A DNA stretch of 15,971 nt from Candidatus Omnitrophota bacterium (GTDB lineage Bacteria > Omnitrophota > Gorgyraeia > Zapsychrales > Fredricksoniimonadaceae). Made by a program: the position numbers and the translations under genes. Where the stretch lies: contig JAHFGE010000021.1 of the NCBI GenBank assembly GCA_023247575.1, positions 1-15,971 of the forward strand, read 5' to 3'. The notes below the pieces were generated by a model. The model had not been told where the DNA came from. It worked only from the letters and a program-made list of their open reading frames with translations, and ran no database searches. Shown here in pieces: positions 6,796 to 13,681 of this stretch (positions are counted from its first letter, which is position 1; each line of letters begins with the position of its first letter).

Positions 6796-8124
6796 TCAAG
6801 CAGTGCAGGCCGTCATGAATTCCACAATCCGCTGGTCCATGAGCACATGACTTCTATTTAAAGGTCGCTTTAAGGTAATTCCTGCCAGCGACCTACAGCG
6901 GCTTAAGGCCGCATACATCTGCCCGTGGGCAAATGTACCCTGACCCACATCAATAACCACCCGATCAAAAGTCTGGCCTTGAGATTTATGAATGGTCACG
7001 GCCCAGGCCAGCTTTAAGGGGTATTGGGTAAAATAGCCAATCACCTTGGAAGCTAAACTCAACGAGACTTCATCAAAATAATACTGATAAATTTCCCAGG
7101 TATATTTTTTCACATCCACTGTCTTGCCGTCTTCTAGTTTGACGAAAACAATATCCTCTTCCTGCTCTTTTGGGATAATGCCTTCTATCACTCCCAAGGT
7201 CCCGTTGACCCATCGTTTATCCGTGTCATTATTTAAAAACATCACCTGGGCGCCTTTTTTCAAAGATAAAACTTCCGCGGTGGGGAGATTGCGACGATCG
7301 AATTCCCCGGCAATGGCGCCCTGATAGACATGCTCTCGATCAGGCAAATTTTGAAGATGTTTTTGGTTGGCTGCTTGCGCAGTCACATTGGTCGTCGTTA
7401 GGGTAATACAAAATTCTTGGGTGTCTACTCTATGGCCATCGCTTAAATGCCGACTGTTAAACGCATGAAAGTGATGGGCTTGAAGCTGATTATGCCTTAA
7501 AGCATTGAGCAAATGAATAAAATTCTCATCCTTTTGACGATAGATCTTTTTTAACTCCAGCATTTTGAGGCTTATTTCCTCAAAAACTTTGGCAGAAAAA
7601 AAATAAGGAGTTGCATAGAAGCTCTGGAAAATTTCGGTCTCAGCCTTTGAAACCACCGGCGGCAATTGGAACAGGTCGCCGAAAAAAATCATTTGCACGC
7701 CGCCGAAAGGATGGTGGCAATCTGGGCCATACAAACGCAAAAAACGATCCACACAATCAAACAAATCCGCTCGAACCATAGATATTTCATCGATAACTAC
7801 GGCATCTAAAGCGGCATACAACTTTCGCTTGCGCTTACGTACAATGATATCACCCACAGCCTCCGGTGTTATATCAGGCTTAAATTGGAAAAAAGAATGG
7901 ATGGTTTGCCCCTTGACATTCAGGGCCGCCACTCCTGTGGGAGCCAGCACAGCCATATTTTTGGTGGTTTTATGATGGAAATATTGCAAAAGCGTTGATT
8001 TACCAGTGCCGGCTTTGCCCGTTACAAATAAATGCTGCTTCGTATTCTCCAGAGCATCAAAGGCAGCAACAAATTCCTCATTGAAATCGAGTTCAGAGAA
8101 ATTAATGGATGGTTGGGCTGTCAT
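6796..8124 (-). CDS. PIF1-like superfamily 1 DNA helicase
   Basis: An ATP-driven helicase of the PIF1/RecD-like SF1B group, with Walker A GKAGTGKS (36-43), APTGVAA (61-67), Walker B VVIDEISM (109-116), the GDLFQLPPV motif (149-157), TIHKSQGQ (377-384) and YAALSRCRS (404-412). At 442 residues it has the usual size of compact bacterial PIF1-like proteins and lacks extra domains. Such helicases unwind 5'-3' and help with G-quadruplexes, forks and recombination; that role is family knowledge. The ATG overlaps the menD stop by 4 bp (ATGA) and has AGGA 6 nt upstream, so it is probably translated together with menD. Its place in a menaquinone operon is unusual. Confidence 0.93.
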   Translation of the reverse strand: MTAQPSINFSELDFNEEFVAAFDALENTKQHLFVTGKAGTGKSTLLQYFHHKTTKNMAVLAPTGVAALNVKGQTIHSFFQFKPDITPEAVGDIIVRKRKRKLYAALDAVVIDEISMVRADLFDCVDRFLRLYGPDCHHPFGGVQMIFFGDLFQLPPVVSKAETEIFQSFYATPYFFSAKVFEEISLKMLELKKIYRQKDENFIHLLNALRHNQLQAHHFHAFNSRHLSDGHRVDTQEFCITLTTTNVTAQAANQKHLQNLPDREHVYQGAIAGEFDRRNLPTAEVLSLKKGAQVMFLNNDTDKRWVNGTLGVIEGIIPKEQEEDIVFVKLEDGKTVDVKKYTWEIYQYYFDEVSLSLASKVIGYFTQYPLKLAWAVTIHKSQGQTFDRVVIDVGQGTFAHGQMYAALSRCRSLAGITLKRPLNRSHVLMDQRIVEFMTACTA

Positions 8125-9944
8125 AGGTTATCCTGCAATAATTTGTGTATCTTCAAATTTTCTTCCCGACCAGTCATAACCTCAATAATCGTTGATGTCT
8201 TGGACTTCAAGGCCCGCCTGTAGACTTTGGAGAAATCTTTTGTATTCATAGGCTGAGCAAATTGAAGCTCAAACATGGCCGCGGCATTCGCAAAAGTATA
8301 ACTGTGAGGAGTGCCAAAATATTTCTCGAACACATCTTTGTACTGGGCAATGGGCAGAAAAGAAAATATCCCTCCTCCACCGTTGTTTAAAACCACCATC
8401 ACGACAGGTACTGACAAATTCTTAAGTAACGCCAGTGAATTTAAATCATGCAGGGCTGCCAGATCGCCGATCATGATGGTCAGCGGTTTACCTAAACCCT
8501 GAGCGAACCCTGAGGCCGAGGCAATAGTCCCATCAATTCCACTGGCTCCCCTATTACCACCGACAATAACCGCATGGCCTTTAAAATCCCCATAAAAATC
8601 CATGTCGCGGATGGGCATGCTGTTGGCCACGAACAATCCTGATCCTTTAGGAATCCATTGCGACACCAGACGGGCCGCAGCAATTTCATTAAGACGATCG
8701 TCTTTTTTAAAAGAATTCTCGATGGCCTTATCGATGTTCTTGTTCAATTTCTGTAGGGAACGCAAATCTGCTTTCTCTACACGAGATTTAATTAATGGGA
8801 TGATCGTCCTACAGAAATTATCCGCCGATGATTCCACCCGCAGGCTCACCTGATGGGTGGGGTCGTTGCGCAAAGGATGATTTAAAACCGTAATGTATTC
8901 GCGGGGTTTGATCTTTTCCACAAACTCATAATAACGTTTGGAGGTGATTCGGCCGCCCAAATGCAAAACACCATCGAAATGGAAACTTCTGTCACCCCCG
9001 AATGTTTTTATCGGGGGTCCAGGATTAGCTAATTCTGGATTCCCGATTAAAGCATTCGGGAATGACAAACTATTTAAAATCTGGTCAAAATAATGAATGA
9101 CCTGAGGATGTTGACATCCTAACCGTAAACCCGAAGTTAAATCAGGAAAAATAGGCCACTTTAATTTTTCAGCTAAAGCTAAAACGCCCTTAGTCTCGTT
9201 TTGGGCAATTTTCCCTATGACAATTAACCCGTTCTTGATTCTGCTGATTCGTCCAACAATTTCCTGTGCGTAGAGACGAGGCAACCTGTGGTGAGCGTAG
9301 TCGAACCATGCCTCGTCTCTACATTGAATGTATTGCGTATAGGGTTTATTATTTTTTAACCAATGTTTAATTCCGTCGGTAGAGACGCAGCAATGCTGCG
9401 TCTCTACAGGAACCAACGGTTCTCGAAACATACAATTAATATGAACAACACCACAGGGATTACGCATGGCTTGATACCAGGCCTGATCGATAGTGGTCAA
9501 AACAAATTCCGGCTTAATATTCAAATCCGGACAAGGCAAATCGACAAAAAATTTCACATAGCGGCCAAATAGCCCTGCCTGGTCAATGGTCTGGACGCTT
9601 CCGGTTTGGCGTAACTCCGGCGGCCGGTCAGCGGTCAGCACAATTAAAGGGACCTTTTTCTTGGAAGCTTCAATAATGGCCGGGAACAAATTAGCAGCTG
9701 CTGTCCCTGAGGTACAAATAAGCACCGCTGGTTGTTGAACAACTGAAGCATATCCTAAAGCATGAAAAGCCAGCCCCCGTTCATCGAAATGTACTAAAGT
9801 TCTGAGGCGTTTATTTTGCCCGGCAGAAACTGTCAAGGGAGATGAACGTGAGCCTGGAGCGATACAAAAATAATCCGCGCCTAAACGTATTAACTCCTCG
9901 ACAATCAAACTGCCCCAACAATAATTGATATTAATAGTATTCAT
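8121..9944 (-). CDS. menD: 2-succinyl-5-enolpyruvyl-6-hydroxy-3-cyclohexene-1-carboxylate synthase
   Basis: A thiamine diphosphate enzyme that joins isochorismate and 2-oxoglutarate to make SEPHCHC, the committed step of the classical menaquinone pathway. IAPGSRSSPLT (28-38) and HFDERG with the cofactor Glu at residue 55 match E. coli MenD position for position, which supports the ATG at 9944 over an ATG at 9959 or the open frame to 9995. TADRPPEL, NRGASGIDG and GDLAALHDLNSLALL are also present. The protein has 607 residues against about 556 in E. coli. Three in-frame palindromic DNA elements, encoding about residues 180-189, 208-225 and 294-318, explain the excess. They avoid the catalytic motifs and fall in or near the central domain, so the enzyme is probably active. 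The stop overlaps the helicase start. No strong ribosome site was seen. Confidence 0.97.
   Translation of the reverse strand: MNTININYCWGSLIVEELIRLGADYFCIAPGSRSSPLTVSAGQNKRLRTLVHFDERGLAFHALGYASVVQQPAVLICTSGTAAANLFPAIIEASKKKVPLIVLTADRPPELRQTGSVQTIDQAGLFGRYVKFFVDLPCPDLNIKPEFVLTTIDQAWYQAMRNPCGVVHINCMFREPLVPVETQHCCVSTDGIKHWLKNNKPYTQYIQCRDEAWFDYAHHRLPRLYAQEIVGRISRIKNGLIVIGKIAQNETKGVLALAEKLKWPIFPDLTSGLRLGCQHPQVIHYFDQILNSLSFPNALIGNPELANPGPPIKTFGGDRSFHFDGVLHLGGRITSKRYYEFVEKIKPREYITVLNHPLRNDPTHQVSLRVESSADNFCRTIIPLIKSRVEKADLRSLQKLNKNIDKAIENSFKKDDRLNEIAAARLVSQWIPKGSGLFVANSMPIRDMDFYGDFKGHAVIVGGNRGASGIDGTIASASGFAQGLGKPLTIMIGDLAALHDLNSLALLKNLSVPVVMVVLNNGGGGIFSFLPIAQYKDVFEKYFGTPHSYTFANAAAMFELQFAQPMNTKDFSKVYRRALKSKTSTIIEVMTGREENLKIHKLLQDNL
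8991..9066. repeat. Double-hairpin palindromic element in frame in menD (copy A)
   Basis: Hairpin CCCCCGA (8995-9001)/TCGGGGG (9011-9017) is followed by the near-palindrome TCCAGGATTAGCTAATTCTGG (9018-9038) and hairpin ATTCCCGA (9039-9046)/TCGGGAAT (9056-9063). The ends are GTCA/TGAC. It is the same family as 9957-10030 and 2601-2725. It encodes SFPNALIGNPELANPGPP and the residues after it inside MenD. Confidence 0.9.
9270..9322. repeat. Palindromic element with a second repeat nested inside, in frame in menD
   Basis: Perfect 13-bp arms GTAGAGACGAGGC (9270-9282) and GCCTCGTCTCTAC (9310-9322) enclose 27 nt containing GAGCGTAGTCGAACC, itself a repeat type found in many bacteria. It encodes CRDEAWFDYAHHRLPRLYA in MenD. 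Confidence 0.88.
9379..9407. repeat. Perfect 29-bp palindrome GTAGAGACGCAGCA... in frame in menD
   Basis: Arms 9379-9392 and 9394-9407 pair perfectly over 14 bp around one A. It encodes VETQHCCVST. The arm begins with the same GTAGAGACG as the element at 9270-9322, so the two are related. Confidence 0.9.
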
Positions 9945-9956
9945 AAAACAATGTGT

Positions 9957-10030
9957 CATTCCCGAATGCTTTAATCGGGAATCCAGAATTTGCAAGTACT
10001 AGGTCCCCGATTAATACATTCGGGGACGAC
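9957..10030. repeat. Double-hairpin palindromic element between menF and menD (copy B)
   Basis: Hairpin ATTCCCGA (9958-9965)/TCGGGAAT (9975-9982), core CCAGAATTTGCAAGTACTAGG, and hairpin GTCCCCGA (10003-10010)/TCGGGGAC (10020-10027). It fills nearly the whole 91-bp gap between the menF stop and the menD start and may affect the relative expression of the two genes. Confidence 0.88.
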
Positions 10031-10035
10031 AATTT

Positions 10036-11388
10036 CTATCTAAAAATTTTAATAAAATTGTCGATTTTATTTTCAATTTCCTGCCATTCGTCATAAGAAT
10101 GGGAATCTTCCACAATACCAGCACCGGCATAAACGGTCATTTCTTTACCCCTAATGAGAGCGGAACGAATACCTACCACAAATTCGCTCCAATCTAATCC
10201 CACATAACCAATAAGCCCCGTATACCAACCTCGCGGGAATCCTTCCAGGCGGGCCAAAGTTTGCAAAGCTTGCCTTCGCGGCACTCCCCCTACGGCCGGT
10301 GTAGGATGCAGACTTTTGACAATTTCCTCATCAAAAATGCGTTCCTTGAGCCTCCCTTCGAAAGAAGTCCTTAAGTGATGACCATTACCTAACGTTAAAA
10401 TCTCCGGTCTATCTGCATGCTGATGATCCTTGCAAAGTCTTCGAAAACTTTGATTAATGGCCGTCACCACAAAGGCATGCTCACGATTATCCTTAAGGCA
10501 AGCCAGTAATTTCTCTTTGAAGGCATTATCCTGAGAAACTCCCATGCCTTTAGGCGAAGTGCCGGCGATAGCTTCACTAATAATGGAATGTCCATATTTA
10601 CGATAAAGCCGTTCTGGAGAAGCTCCTAGAAAGGCTGTCCGTCCAAATTCAAAACAAAAATGATAACTGTTAGGCGTGACCTCAAAAAGATGGCGTAAAA
10701 CCACCAAGGGATCAATCTTTTTTGTAAATTTTAATTTTGTCTGGCGGGCCAGAACAACTTTTTGTAATCGCCCCCGGGCAATTGTCTTTAAAATATTCTC
10801 AACGCTGTTTTCCCATTGTATCATAGAGGGATAATCAATCCTCCTGATTGGTTTAAACAACGGCGCGTCGCGATATCCTTCTGACCATTCAAGGCCGTCC
10901 AATTGATGCAAAATTTCTTTTCTTTGCCGAGCAGAAATTTTACCCACTATATTACAACAAAAAATCATGGAACTACTATTGGAAGCCAGTTCAAAACGCG
11001 GTACTATAAACCGGTAAGCCCCAAAATCTTTCCATTCTTTAGACAACCGCTTAGGGTCAAAGCATAAACCTCCATACCATTGCAAATAAGGATACTGAGT
11101 TTTTAAATATTGCCTTAAGGTGGAAAAAATTCTTCTCAAGTCAGTTATAGATCGGCCTTGGACATAAGCCGCCTGGCCAATGCCGGCAATAGAGGCCGTA
11201 TTATCCTGATTGGCTCCAAAAATTTTTACCTTGGACTTCTGTTGAGCAATCCAGGCCATTTCATCGATGGGGTGAATTTTAATTTCAATGCGAACAACAT
11301 CCGTAGGCGCGGTATTAGGAATACCCTCTTTAATTTTATCGGCCATGATGCGCTTGGCCTTGATGAAATCAATGATGTTTTCTGACAT
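10036..11388 (-). CDS. menF: Isochorismate synthase
   Basis: Converts chorismate to isochorismate, the entry step into menaquinone synthesis. The C-terminal chorismate-binding domain carries KVVLAR with the likely catalytic base K210, FLGASPERL (253-261), EAIAGTSPKG with the likely acid E272, LHPTPAVGG (360-368), GWYTGLIGYVG, VGIRSAL and AGAGIV (421-426) followed by EWQEIENK. At 450 residues it has the usual length, and no palindromic insertion was found in it. Location next to menD and ubiE favours the menaquinone role over a salicylate or siderophore role, although the fold alone cannot separate MenF from EntC/DhbC. The ATG start has no strong ribosome site. It is separated from ubiE by a fold-back repeat and from menD by a double-hairpin element. 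Confidence 0.94.
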   Translation of the reverse strand: MSENIIDFIKAKRIMADKIKEGIPNTAPTDVVRIEIKIHPIDEMAWIAQQKSKVKIFGANQDNTASIAGIGQAAYVQGRSITDLRRIFSTLRQYLKTQYPYLQWYGGLCFDPKRLSKEWKDFGAYRFIVPRFELASNSSSMIFCCNIVGKISARQRKEILHQLDGLEWSEGYRDAPLFKPIRRIDYPSMIQWENSVENILKTIARGRLQKVVLARQTKLKFTKKIDPLVVLRHLFEVTPNSYHFCFEFGRTAFLGASPERLYRKYGHSIISEAIAGTSPKGMGVSQDNAFKEKLLACLKDNREHAFVVTAINQSFRRLCKDHQHADRPEILTLGNGHHLRTSFEGRLKERIFDEEIVKSLHPTPAVGGVPRRQALQTLARLEGFPRGWYTGLIGYVGLDWSEFVVGIRSALIRGKEMTVYAGAGIVEDSHSYDEWQEIENKIDNFIKIFR

Positions 11389-11401
11389 AATTTATCTTTT
11401 C

Positions 11402-11535
11402 AAATTCTAAATCCTAAATTCTAAACCCTAAACAAATTCAAATGAACCGAAATTTTAATGACCAAAACGTTCTAAATTTAGGTCATTTGGATTTTGGTCA
11501 TTATTTAGAATTTAGAGTTTAGGATTTAGAGTTCT
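11402..11535. repeat. AT-rich fold-back repeat between ubiE and menF
   Basis: The left arm, starting TCTAAATCCTAAATTCTAAA near 11406, pairs imperfectly with the right arm that ends near 11533 (TTTAGAATTTAGAGTTTAGG...). An inner stem AATGACC (11457-11463)/GGTCATT (11481-11487) closes the loop. It fills the 152-bp gap and no gene is visible in it. It could fold in the transcript between the two men genes. Confidence 0.75.
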
Positions 11536-11540
11536 AATTT

Positions 11541-12248
11541 TTACTTTTCCGCCCAATAAATGGTCGCTGCCCCGGCCATCAATTGTTGGTATTGAATATT
11601 CTTAAATCCCATCTGCCTTAAAATTTTACAAAAACGCTCCCCAAAAGGAAAAATTTCTATGGTTTGAGCCAGGTATCGATAAGCACTGCTGTGACCTGAT
11701 AATAAAAACCCCACTAAAGGCACAAGTGCATTGAGATAAATCCAATGGCAAAATCTTACAATGGGATTTGGTGGCAAAGAAAACTCTAAGATCACCACCC
11801 TTCCCTCTTTTTTAAGCACGCGATACATCTCGAGAAAAGCTAAACGCAGATCCGGCATATTGCGGATGCCGAAAGCAATGGTCACGACATCGAAAGTTTC
11901 CGCCAAAAAAGGTAAAGCCTGGGCATCGGCCTTTTGCAGCATGATCTTCGACTGATATCCTGCTGTCTTGATTTTAGCTTTGGCAATTTCCAGCATATTT
12001 TCAGCTAAATCGATTCCATAAGCCATGTGGATGTTGGGGTTATCTTTGACTAAAGATAAAACTACATTGCCGGTTCCGGTGGCAATATCTAAGAGGTCGA
12101 GGCCATTTTTTTGCGGAAGGTGGGCTCTGATTTCCCGGCGCCAGGAGGCATCCTGGCCCAACGACAAAAGGCAGTTTAAAAAATCATACCGCTTGGCGAT
12201 TTTATCAAACATCTTCCACGAATCATTCTTGGAGATAACTATCGACAT
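11541..12248 (-). CDS. ubiE: Demethylmenaquinone methyltransferase, UbiE/MenG family
   Basis: SAM-dependent C-methyltransferase that turns demethylmenaquinone into menaquinone. The N-terminal family signature (MFDKIAKRYDFLNCLLSLG) is followed by the SAM-binding DIATGTGNV (54-62), GIDLAENML, the DVVTIAFGIRNMPD segment and the second family signature RVVILEFSLP. At 235 residues it is full length. The ATG at 12248 has AGGT 8 nt upstream. Neighbouring menF and menD indicate menaquinone rather than ubiquinone as product. A TATAAT box 18-23 bp upstream suggests its own promoter, separate from the toxin-antitoxin genes. Confidence 0.95.
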   Translation of the reverse strand: MSIVISKNDSWKMFDKIAKRYDFLNCLLSLGQDASWRREIRAHLPQKNGLDLLDIATGTGNVVLSLVKDNPNIHMAYGIDLAENMLEIAKAKIKTAGYQSKIMLQKADAQALPFLAETFDVVTIAFGIRNMPDLRLAFLEMYRVLKKEGRVVILEFSLPPNPIVRFCHWIYLNALVPLVGFLLSGHSSAYRYLAQTIEIFPFGERFCKILRQMGFKNIQYQQLMAGAATIYWAEK

Positions 12249-12265
12249 GGTTCGTTACCTAAAAA

Positions 12266-12271
12266 ATTATA
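12266..12271 (-). promoter_or_regulatory. Candidate -10 box upstream of ubiE
   Basis: The minus strand reads TATAAT here, followed by a very short leader with an AGGT ribosome site before the ATG at 12248. No good -35 match lies 16-18 bp upstream, so this is tentative. Confidence 0.35.
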
Positions 12272-12339
12272 CTGTTCCTCACCATAGTCCCGAGTACTTA
12301 GCAAATACAATTTTAAGGGACGAGGGACATAGGTACATC

Positions 12340-12753
12340 CTAAATATACTCCACCTTCCCAAGTTCCCTCTTGGCATATTCAGAAAGCTTTTTATCGGCT
12401 GTCACGAACATATCAATTTCAGTCAGAGATGCGCTGGCTAACTGGATACTATCAAGAGTAACCAAAGGATATTTATCCATTAATGCAATGGCTTTAGTAA
12501 TCAGGGAATCAGAAAAAACGACCTGCTCAAAAGCCAGGGCGTCATGGAAAATCTCACTTTTTAACCAGTGAACCTGTTTTTCCGTCAGGGTCCCTTCCCG
12601 CCAGCGGCGATGTAAAATGCTATTCATTTCTATGACATAGATGGGGGCCACCACCATGGAAGTAGTTTGAGAGAAAATCCGATCAAAAGATGCAATTCCA
12701 GGCTCTTCAATATATTTTTTAGCTAAGGCGCTGGTATCAAAAAAAACTTTCAT
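12340..12753 (-). CDS. vapC: PIN-domain ribonuclease toxin (VapC-like)
   Basis: PIN-domain proteins of toxin-antitoxin pairs are Mg-dependent RNases. The four expected acidic residues are visible: D6 (FFDTSAL), E42 (VIEMNS), D101 (TLDSIQLA) and D120 (FVTADKKL). The length of 137 residues is typical of VapC. The ATG overlaps the antitoxin stop by 4 bp and has a strong GAGGA ribosome site 6 nt upstream, so translation is coupled to the antitoxin. The RNA target cannot be told from sequence. Confidence 0.92.
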   Translation of the reverse strand: MKVFFDTSALAKKYIEEPGIASFDRIFSQTTSMVVAPIYVIEMNSILHRRWREGTLTEKQVHWLKSEIFHDALAFEQVVFSDSLITKAIALMDKYPLVTLDSIQLASASLTEIDMFVTADKKLSEYAKRELGKVEYI

Positions 12754-12983
12754 GACCGTTCCTCTTGCCTGGCTTTGACAATACTGATACTTAAGGGTTC
12801 CCCTTTAATTTTAATGCGTTTAATGGGGCGTTTCCAGGTAGGCTGTGCCACATGGGGATTATGGGCCACAATGTCTACGACGGGCATATTGCGCTCCATC
12901 AAAACAATGCGATCCCCACGTTTAACTTTGTCCAGATATCTGGACATATTGTGACTAAACTCTCTCATATTGATAGCAGTCAT
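12750..12983 (-). CDS. Phd/YefM-type antitoxin paired with the PIN toxin
   Basis: A 77-residue protein whose N-terminus (NMREFSHNMSRYLDKVKRGD followed by RIVLMERN.PVVDIV) has the Phd/YefM DNA-binding fold pattern. The basic C-terminal part (KRPIKRIKIKGEP) probably wraps the toxin. The ATG at 12983 is chosen because GGGGGAGG lies just upstream. The open frame continues to 13052, but that region holds the promoter and operator. The stop overlaps the toxin start (ATGA). By analogy with the family it should neutralise the PIN toxin and repress its own promoter. Confidence 0.92.
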   Translation of the reverse strand: MTAINMREFSHNMSRYLDKVKRGDRIVLMERNMPVVDIVAHNPHVAQPTWKRPIKRIKIKGEPLSISIVKARQEERS

Positions 12984-13031
12984 ATTGATCCTCCCCCTTT
13001 TTTTGCCTGCCGTAGGATTTTGTCTAACAAA

Positions 13032-13059
13032 AGTATAACATATGTCATACACTTGTCAA
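13032..13059 (-). promoter_or_regulatory. Promoter with embedded operator for the antitoxin-toxin pair
   Basis: The minus strand has TTGACA (13059-13054), a 16-bp spacer and TATACT (13037-13032), close to the sigma-70 consensus. An 18-bp near-perfect palindrome (13033-13050, GTATRACATATGTYATAC) lies in the spacer and overlaps the -10 box. This is the expected place for autorepression by an antitoxin-toxin complex. The leader is about 45 nt. Confidence 0.75.
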
Positions 13060-13124
13060 ACAAAATTCTTAGTGCGGGCCACCTTTTAAGACCACCTACG
13101 TCTTTGTCAGCGGCTGGGGCTGAG

Positions 13125-13168
13125 CCGTAAGCTCGGACGACTTACGGGAGTCCTCGGTAAGAGAGGAC
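13125..13168. repeat. Two small palindromes in the tail fragment
   Basis: CCGTAAG (13125-13131) pairs with CTTACGG (13141-13147), and GTCCTC (13150-13155) pairs with GAGGAC (13163-13168). They occupy the variable segment between the conserved tail and its PLTKT end. Confidence 0.65.
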
Positions 13169-13273
13169 AAGAGCGGCGAGGACATGGCGGGTTTGATGTC
13201 CAGGATAATGGGAATCAGGCCGTCGATATGAATATTTTCTAGGTTCTGCTGAGCTATGGGCAGCGGCACGCTT

Positions 13274-13335
13274 GCCCCGCCGCTTTCAAGGCGGTGGCCG
13301 TTGCCACGAAGTCCTGAGCTTGTCGAAGGATCGTG
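13274..13335. repeat. Palindromic insertions, including a CTTCGACAAGCTCAGGAC repeat
   Basis: CCGCC/GGCGG form a hairpin near 13277-13294. Further right, the minus strand reads CCTTCGACAAGCTCAGGAC (13311-13329 region) flanked by CACGA (13305-13309) and TCGTG (13331-13335). The CTTCGACAAGCTCAGG sequence is a short repeat seen in many bacterial genomes (recollection, not a search). Confidence 0.65.
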
Positions 13336-13363
13336 CCTCATTTACAAATTGAGACCTGCAACG

Positions 13364-13681
13364 TTAACCCAGGATGACTTCGCCTGCTTGGGCAAATTCA
13401 CAAATAGGGCTCTCTTTGCTCTCCCATTCTTGAGGGGTCATGGCTACGGCTTGAATAGGGGCATGAACATCATAGATGGCTTCAGAAAGAATATTGATTC
13501 GAGCCCAGTAATCCTTATCTTTAAAATCATTTGAAACCACCACAATGTCAATATCGCTTCCATCCCGTTGTGTTCCTTTGGACCATGAACCAAAGAGAAT
13601 TAACCGGTCGACATCAATATTATCCTGTTTTAAGAATTCTATTAACTGTTTGAGTATATTCAAAACGTCATTTTTGCCCAT
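13364..13681 (-). CDS. Minimal nucleotidyltransferase (MNT), partner of the HEPN protein
   Basis: A 105-residue protein with the polymerase-beta-like signature GSWSKGTQRDGSDIDIVVVS (31-50); D43 and D45 are the two expected metal-binding Asp residues. The third acidic position of many MNTs, in the later strand before TPQEW, appears to be Gln77 (PIQAVAM), although this position varies in the family. The ATG at 13681 has AAGGA 9 nt upstream and overlaps the HEPN reading frame by 22 bp. MNT proteins of HEPN/MNT pairs act as antitoxins, in some cases by adding AMP to the HEPN partner. Confidence 0.9.
   Translation of the reverse strand: MGKNDVLNILKQLIEFLKQDNIDVDRLILFGSWSKGTQRDGSDIDIVVVSNDFKDKDYWARINILSEAIYDVHAPIQAVAMTPQEWESKESPICEFAQAGEVILG

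Larger units (their letters stand above)
13096..13341 (-). pseudogene. Detached C-terminal tail fragment of the right-edge protein family
   Basis: This 81-codon frame holds 28 residues (VPLPIAQQNLE... to ...LDIKPA) identical to the end of the protein at 14193-15971. It ends in PLTKT plus a stop, and nothing of the large upstream protein remains. Compared with the paralogue's KRDGNGVPLP, the fragment appears interrupted in frame by short palindromic sequences: DPSTSSGL before GNG, HRLESGGAS before VPLP, and a further block before PLTKT. There is no ribosome site. It is most likely a remnant left by duplication or recombination, although a tiny expressed peptide cannot be excluded. Confidence 0.75.

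Noticed and set aside
9945..9995. Longer N-terminus for MenD
   Set aside because: The extension reads through the intergenic palindromic element, and the ATG at 9944 places the cofactor Glu at residue 55 as in E. coli.
12025..12441. Plus-strand frame of 138 codons
   Set aside because: It overlaps ubiE and the PIN toxin gene on the other strand, both strongly supported, and has no recognisable motif.
12984..13052. Longer N-terminus for the antitoxin
   Set aside because: The extra 23 codons cover the promoter -10 box and operator, while the ATG at 12983 has a strong GGGGGAGG ribosome site and matches the family start.
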